Under the pieces are notes generated by a model. It was not told where the DNA came from. It searched no databases and saw only the letters and a list, made by a program, of their open reading frames with translations. 10,542 nucleotides of DNA. Origin: Gammaproteobacteria bacterium (GTDB lineage Bacteria; Pseudomonadota; Gammaproteobacteria; UBA6429; Thiohalophilaceae). The position numbers and the translations under genes are program-made. Below, piece after piece: positions 7,212-10,542 of the stretch (position 1 is the first letter of the stretch; each line of letters begins with the position of its first letter). The stretch is from the NCBI GenBank assembly GCA_024641445.1, contig JAHEDA010000068.1, positions 1 to 10,542 on the forward strand, in the 5' to 3' direction.

Positions 7212-7423
7212 CGCCACCGAGGACACAGAGTTTTAGAGAAAATAAATTTGAAACGACCAAGGGTACCCGCCAAGTGGCGCCTTCTCCCTCCGGGACCTCG
7301 GTGCCGCTTGACGGTAGAAGGCTGGGATGAGGGGATAGAAGCTAGCATCTAGAAAACACTTAATTCATAGTTGCCTGATAACGAAGTAGCTAGTTTCCTT
7401 TACTCTCTGTGCCCTCTGTGGCT
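7212..7423. repeat. Repeat-built intergenic element with imperfect 19-base terminal inverted repeats
   Basis: The gap before the flavoprotein gene is bracketed by CGCCACCGAGGACACAGAG (7212-7230) and its imperfect inverse CTCTGTGCCCTCTGTGGCT (7405-7423; 3 mismatches in 19). Between them lies a CCTTCTCCCTC (7280-7290) ... GGGATGAGGGGAT (7324-7336) module that recurs at 8964-8998 and, inverted, at 9027-9062. The outline resembles a MITE or a composite of dispersed intergenic palindromes. No open frame fits inside. TATAAA at 7431-7436 lies outside, only 2 bases before the ATG of the next gene, so it cannot be that gene's -10. Confidence 0.55.
7264..7316 (+). repeat. Long hairpin nested in the intergenic repeat
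   Basis: Arms 7264-7281 and 7300-7316 pair as a stem with an 18-base loop. From 7267-7281 against 7300-7314 I count 12 Watson-Crick pairs, 2 G-U pairs and one mismatch; two more pairs form beyond a one-base bulge. The loop and the right flank carry the two halves of the CCTTCTCCC...GAAGG repeat, as if one palindrome had been inserted into another. No T-run follows, so a terminator function for the upstream membrane genes is unlikely to be intrinsic. Confidence 0.5.
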
Positions 7424-7438
7424 GATCGGGTATAAACC

Positions 7439-8689
7439 ATGCCAACCGACAATAAACAACCCACCGTCGCCGTCATCGGCGGTGGCCCGGCCGGACTAAT
7501 GGCCGCCGAGGTGATGAGTCAGGCCGGGTTGACGGTTGACCTCTACGATGCCATGCCCTCGGTGGGTCGAAAGTTTCTCATGGCGGGTAAGAGCGGTCTT
7601 AATCTGACTCACGCTGAACCGTTGGAGGATTTTCTATCGCGTTACTCCCACGGTCGCGAATGCCTGTCTCCAATGCTTAAGACATTTGGCCCCGAGCACG
7701 TGCGCCAATGGGCGGCCGGGTTAGGGATTGAGACCTTTGTGGGTAGCTCCGGCCGGGTCTTCCCCAAAGAGATGAAGGCCGCACCACTCCTGCGCGCCTG
7801 GGTGCATCGGCTGCGTGAGGCCGGGGTGCGCTTTCACATGCGTCATGCCTGGCAGGGTTGGGATGATTCGGGCGCGCTTCGTTTTCTTACTCTAACTGGA
7901 GAGAAAGTTATTCGTGTTGATGCCGTAGTCCTCGCGCTCGGCGGTGGCAGTTGGTCACGTCTGGGTTCTACCGGTAGCTGGGTTTCACTGTTACAACAAC
8001 ATGGAATCCAGATTGCCCCTTTACAGCCCTCGAATTGCGGGTTTGAACTCAACTGGAGTGCACACATGGTCTCACGCTTTGCCGGTGAGCCGGTGAAGCC
8101 CGTGATATTGTCGTTCACCGATCTGGCGGGAGTGGTGCACAGTCGTCAGGGTGAGTTCGTGATCTCGCGTGATGGTATAGAGGGTAGTCTCATCTACACC
8201 TTCTCGGCATTTATTCGCGATACCCTTTTGGCAAATGGCAGCGCGATGATTACACTGGATTTACTCCCTGCATTTTCTCACGTCGAGATCGTTAAAAAAC
8301 TCTCGCAGTCACGCGGCAGCCGTTCCTTGTCTGAACACCTGCGCCGTCAACTGGGCATTACTGGAGTGAAAGCAGCCTTATTACGTGAGGTCACACCCGC
8401 GGAGACATTTAGTGACTTCGATAGTCTCGCTACGGCGATTAAGGCCCTACCATTAAAACTTGAGCGCACACGCCCCATAGACGAGGCGATTAGCACGGCG
8501 GGAGGGATATGCTTCAGCGAGCTCGATGAAAATCTGATGCTCAAGTCCCTGCCGGGCACATTCTGTGCCGGGGAAATGCTGGATTGGGATGCCCCCACCG
8601 GGGGGTATCTACTCACCGCGAGTTTTGCCAGTGGATACTTGGTGGGGTGTGGGGTCTCGAAGTTTATTTATCGTGATGTGAAACAATAA
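7439..8689 (+). CDS. HI0933/BaiN-like FAD-dependent oxidoreductase (TIGR03862-type flavoprotein)
   Basis: A 416-residue soluble flavoprotein. The Rossmann dinucleotide-binding motif is VAVIGGGPAGLMAAE (10-24), followed by the family block GRKFLMAGKSGLNLTH (43-58). A second FAD contact, LALGGGSWSRLGSTGSW, is at 165-181. The C-terminal block is ISTAGGICFSEL (351-362) and CAGEMLDWDAPTGGYLL (376-392). These match the HI0933-like group; the short version with SWSRLGSTG and LDWDAPTGGY fits the proteobacterial TIGR03862 subgroup. The reaction and substrate of this subgroup are not established; related BaiN proteins reduce bile-acid intermediates, but that role cannot be assumed here. No strong Shine-Dalgarno precedes the ATG (GATCGGG is the nearest purine-rich stretch), yet the Rossmann motif starts at the usual distance from it. 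The gene appears to be a single-gene unit. Confidence 0.9.
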   Translation: MPTDNKQPTVAVIGGGPAGLMAAEVMSQAGLTVDLYDAMPSVGRKFLMAGKSGLNLTHAEPLEDFLSRYSHGRECLSPMLKTFGPEHVRQWAAGLGIETFVGSSGRVFPKEMKAAPLLRAWVHRLREAGVRFHMRHAWQGWDDSGALRFLTLTGEKVIRVDAVVLALGGGSWSRLGSTGSWVSLLQQHGIQIAPLQPSNCGFELNWSAHMVSRFAGEPVKPVILSFTDLAGVVHSRQGEFVISRDGIEGSLIYTFSAFIRDTLLANGSAMITLDLLPAFSHVEIVKKLSQSRGSRSLSEHLRRQLGITGVKAALLREVTPAETFSDFDSLATAIKALPLKLERTRPIDEAISTAGGICFSELDENLMLKSLPGTFCAGEMLDWDAPTGGYLLTASFASGYLVGCGVSKFIYRDVKQ

Positions 8690-8771
8690 AACACGTGGAT
8701 TCAATAGCTATCAACTATTTAGTTTTGGGAAATCGAATGAGATGGTTAAGAAAGTAACGCTAATACAGCGT

Positions 8772-8793
8772 CATTCCCGATTTCACGGGAATG
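8772..8793 (+). terminator. Palindrome after the flavoprotein gene, possible terminator or REP-like unit
   Basis: CATTCCCG (8772-8779) and CGGGAATG (8786-8793) form a perfect 8-pair stem with a 6-base loop, 82 bases after the flavoprotein stop codon. A run of five T (8803-8807) follows, but 10 bases away from the stem, so intrinsic termination would be weak. Its sequence is like the common dispersed repeats of the form GTCATTCCCG...CGGGAAT, which is an equally good explanation. Confidence 0.45.
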
Positions 8794-8963
8794 GCAGGTT
8801 AGTTTTTGCGCCATAGGAAATTTAGCCTGATTTTTACATATTCTCACATTGCTGTCCCGTTAACATAATTTTACTACTTCATAAGCCTATGATTTTGTGA
8901 ATACATTGTTTGAACGCGGGCGTAGAAGACTGAAATCACGCTATTGTAGATTCGGACCCATCC

Positions 8964-8998
8964 ATTCTCCCTCAGGGAGAAGGGTAGGATGAGGGGAT
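8964..8998 (+). repeat. REP-like repeat, first member of an inverted pair
   Basis: It begins ATTCTCCCTCAGGGAGAAG and ends GGATGAGGGGAT. TTCTCCC (8965-8971) and GGGAGAA (8975-8981) form a 7-pair hairpin with a 3-base loop, followed by the GGATGAGGGGAT tail. The hairpin-plus-tail layout matches REP-type intergenic repeats. The related unit at 9027-9062 lies in the opposite orientation 28 bases away, so the two form a BIME-like pair. Confidence 0.6.
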
Positions 8999-9026
8999 GA
9001 ATACAACAATGAGTTACCAATTTTGA

Positions 9027-9062
9027 TCCCCTCACCCCAACCCTCTCCCGGTGGGGAGAGGG
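9027..9062 (-). repeat. REP-like repeat, second member of an inverted pair
   Basis: Read on the plus strand it is TCCCCTCACCCCAACC followed by the hairpin CCCTCTCCC (9041-9049), loop GGTG, GGGAGAGGG (9054-9062), a perfect 9-pair stem. On the minus strand it has the same order as the copy at 8964-8998: hairpin, then a GGGGTGAGGGGA tail. The two copies differ by several compensating substitutions in the stem, which points to conservation of the fold. Confidence 0.6.
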
Positions 9063-9105
9063 AGTTAACAGAACAGCAGTGATATTCTCATAAAATCTAC
9101 TCACC

Positions 9106-9122
9106 CTGTGTCCTCGGTGGCG
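9106..9122 (-). repeat. 17-base repeat, inverted copy of 7212-7228
   Basis: CTGTGTCCTCGGTGGCG at 9106-9122 is the exact reverse complement of 7212-7228. A less perfect copy in the same orientation is at 7405-7423. The two perfect copies stand on either side of the flavoprotein gene, about 1.9 kb apart. This may reflect a dispersed repeat family and does not by itself show a mobile cassette. Confidence 0.6.
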
Positions 9123-9174
9123 CAAGAGTGTATCAGACTGTTGATGTTTTTCTGTGGTTGGAACAGACTCTTGC
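9122..9174. repeat. Paired short repeats upstream of the methyltransferase
   Basis: CAGACTGTTG (9134-9143) and CAGACTCTTG (9164-9173) are direct repeats differing at one base, 30 bases apart. GCAAGAGT (9122-9129) and ACTCTTGC (9167-9174) are also an 8-base inverted pair. They end 41 bases before the methyltransferase ATG, where an operator would be expected, but they may be chance matches. Confidence 0.3.
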
Positions 9175-9215
9175 TGTAGAGAACTGCGCGTGTTCTTGGC
9201 TGAGGAATATCACGC

Positions 9216-10334
9216 ATGAAAAATCTTTCCAGAAATAAACTCCAGGTCTGGTTGTTTAGTAAACTGCTTAGGTTTGCTGCGGCCTTGCAGAATATCCCCG
9301 CCAAGGTGACGCCACCTCCCTTCAGACTGATGCAGATAGGCTCGCTATTTTGGCAATCGCGCGCACTCTATGTCGCCACCAAGCTCGGTTTGGCCGACGT
9401 GTTGGGTGACGCCGAGAAGAGTACGACGGATATTGCTGTTGCGCTGCACCTGCATGAGGGTCATCTCTACAGACTGATGCGGATGCTGGGGGCCATGGCG
9501 ATATTTGAGGAGACCGCGCCGCGCACCTTCAGAAACTCCAAGACGTCCGCATATCTGCGCGAGGATAATCCCAAGAACGTGCGCGCCATGGTTCTGATGC
9601 ACAACTCGCCGGAGATGACCAACCCCTGGATAGACTTTCTGGAAGAGGGGGTTCGTGATGGGGGCGTGCCCTTCGCCAAGGCCAATGGTATCGACCTGTT
9701 TGCCTACATGGACCAGAACAAGGGCTTTGATACCCTGTTTTCCAGGGCGATGGATGCGGTCGAGAATCTCACCGGGGATGCGTATCTGAAGGATTTCAAT
9801 TGGGGGGCCTTTGATCGGATTGTCGATGTGGGTGGTTCCAAGGGCAGCAAGGCCATCTCCATCCTCAAATCGAATAAACATCTGCGCGCGGTTGTCTTTG
9901 ACCGACCACAGATCATCGAAACGGCAAGAGACTACTGGCATGGCCGCTTGCCCGACAGCGTGCAGGCCCGGCTTGAATTTTCTCCGGGTGATATGTTTGA
10001 GGGGGTTCCGGCGGCAGAGTCAGCTAAGGATATTTACCTGTGCTTTGCCATATTTCATGGGCTGAGCGATACGGAAAGCCTGCAACTTCTCAAGAACCTA
10101 AAGGCCGCCATTGGTAGAGAAAAGGCCTGCGTCCTGATTGGCGACGCGGTTGCCGAGGAGACAAATATCGATTCGACCATTGCCTCATTCGATATGCAGA
10201 TGCTGATCGGGACTAAAGGGCGGGAACGTACCGCGAGTGAATGGCGTCGCTTAATTGATGAGGCCGGGTTTGTACTGGTGGAGATCGTGGATGTCAGAAC
10301 CTTCGCGAAGTTTATCGTGATCAAACCTGTATAG
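9216..10334 (+). CDS. COMT-like SAM-dependent O-methyltransferase
   Basis: A 372-residue protein of the O-methyltransferase (Methyltransf_2) family. Residues ~36-115 form the helical/winged-helix dimerisation domain (LYVATKLGLADVL, 51-63; HLYRLMRMLGAMAIFEE, 83-99). The catalytic Rossmann domain has SAM motif I, IVDVGGSKG (202-210), with Ser in place of the usual third Gly. FDRP (228-231) ends beta-2, and FSPGDMFEGVP (255-265) is the typical GDxF motif. YLCFAIFHGLSD (274-285) places His281 at the position of the general-base His, although the usual HDW or HNW reads HGL here. GRERTASEWRRLIDEAGF (335-352) is the C-terminal family block. Relatives methylate hydroxyls of small aromatic, carotenoid or polyketide substrates; the substrate here is unknown and no biosynthetic neighbours are visible. 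TGAGGAA lies 8 bases before the ATG. Confidence 0.9.
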   Translation: MKNLSRNKLQVWLFSKLLRFAAALQNIPAKVTPPPFRLMQIGSLFWQSRALYVATKLGLADVLGDAEKSTTDIAVALHLHEGHLYRLMRMLGAMAIFEETAPRTFRNSKTSAYLREDNPKNVRAMVLMHNSPEMTNPWIDFLEEGVRDGGVPFAKANGIDLFAYMDQNKGFDTLFSRAMDAVENLTGDAYLKDFNWGAFDRIVDVGGSKGSKAISILKSNKHLRAVVFDRPQIIETARDYWHGRLPDSVQARLEFSPGDMFEGVPAAESAKDIYLCFAIFHGLSDTESLQLLKNLKAAIGREKACVLIGDAVAEETNIDSTIASFDMQMLIGTKGRERTASEWRRLIDEAGFVLVEIVDVRTFAKFIVIKPV

Positions 10335-10480
10335 AGTATTTTAGGATTGCTTAAGGGGGCCTCTAACGAGACTGTAGAAAAACCCCGGAAATCGCGATTT
10401 TTAGGATTTTTCGTCCAGACGCGATATTCTCGGTACCATTGTAGATTTTACTCATATGTAATTCTAGGCCTATACGCAAG
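10335..10480. other. AT-rich palindrome-bearing region after the methyltransferase
   Basis: The gap contains GAGACTGTAGAAAAACCCCG (10368-10387), then the perfect 12-base palindrome AAATCGCGATTT (10389-10400) and two ATTTTT runs. The opening GAGACTGT-GAAAAA pattern reminds me of the ends of some insertion sequences (IS1182-like), but this is from memory and no transposase is visible. I see no clear terminator for the methyltransferase gene. Confidence 0.25.
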
Positions 10481-10542
10481 ATGAAATCGAACATTAAGTC
10501 AATTGTGTTAGAAAATATTTTTTATCGCCTGAGATCGCTTCT
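10481..10542 (+). CDS. Possible start of a gene cut by the window edge
   Basis: From the ATG at 10481 a frame stays open to the window end (20 complete codons, starting MKSNIKSIVLENIFYRLRSL). There is no good Shine-Dalgarno (the preceding bases are TATACGCAAG) and the piece is too short to identify. The base content is more AT-rich than in the genes to the left. It may be the 5' end of a transposase or an unrelated gene, or not coding at all. Confidence 0.25.
   Translation, partial: MKSNIKSIVLENIFYRLRSL

Larger units (their letters stand above)
8690..9215. other. Repeat-rich, AT-rich intergenic region
   Basis: This stretch of 526 bases lacks any convincing gene. It holds a palindrome at 8772-8793, an inverted pair of GGGATGAGGGGAT-type repeats at 8964-8998 and 9027-9062, a 17-base repeat at 9106-9122 also found inverted before the flavoprotein gene, and a small repeat pair at 9134-9173. 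The only long open frames are interrupted by or made of these repeats. The first half (8690-8960) is noticeably richer in A and T than the neighbouring genes. Promoter activity for the methyltransferase must lie near the end, but I see no strong -35/-10 pair. Confidence 0.6.

Noticed and set aside
7431..7436. TATAAA considered as a -10 for the flavoprotein gene
   Set aside because: It ends 2 bases before the ATG, which would leave no room for a normal leader.
8964..9062. Inverted repeats considered as a CRISPR array or attachment site
   Set aside because: There are only two units, in opposite orientation and with divergent sequence, and no cas or integrase gene; a REP/BIME-like pair explains them better.
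8874..9125. Minus-strand open frame of 83 codons in the intergenic region after the flavoprotein
   Set aside because: It runs through both REP-like repeats, and its translation reflects those repeats, not a protein family.
9345..9941. Open frame of 198 codons on the minus strand inside the methyltransferase
   Set aside because: It is antisense to well-supported domains, has no recognisable motif and no ribosome site; a codon-bias artefact is more likely.

Overview
The window looks like chromosomal DNA of a gammaproteobacterium. The best evidence is the minus-strand pair dusB-fis, which is characteristic of that class, together with a YajD-type HNH protein. Codon use is moderately GC-rich and no replicon-level feature is visible, so I do not name a genus.

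Layout: (1) Positions 1-1377 hold dusB (tRNA dihydrouridine synthase) and fis (nucleoid protein) on the minus strand, overlapping by 4 bases. A strong hairpin follows fis, made mostly of pairs that form only in the fis-sense RNA. (2) Positions 1378-1639 are a divergent intergenic region. (3) Positions 1640-4622 hold three plus-strand genes: lemA, a long membrane M48 metallopeptidase with an extra helical C-terminal half, and yajD. (4) Positions 4645-7202 hold a probable extended -10 promoter and a two-gene membrane unit: a GT-C (GT39/ArnT-like) glycosyltransferase and a flippase-like protein of the lysylphosphatidylglycerol synthase TM/UPF0104 family. (5) Positions 7203-9215 hold an HI0933/BaiN-like flavoprotein with repeat-filled intergenic DNA on both sides. 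(6) Positions 9216-10334 hold a COMT-like SAM-dependent O-methyltransferase, followed by an AT-rich, palindrome-bearing tail that may be the edge of another gene or element.

How the genes may work together: dusB and fis are a classical co-transcribed pair. LemA beside an M48 protease is a recurrent envelope pairing. The glycosyltransferase and the flippase-like protein are 17 bases apart and probably act together on a lipid-linked sugar or envelope lipid; the substrate cannot be read from sequence. The flavoprotein and the methyltransferase appear to be single-gene units set in repeat-rich DNA.

I found no clear new defence or mobile system. The most interesting items are the two TerB-like repeats in the C-terminal half of the M48 protease, the repeat modules shared by the two intergenic regions around the flavoprotein gene, and the strand-specific hairpin downstream of fis. 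No tRNA, rRNA, CRISPR array or complete insertion sequence was recognised.
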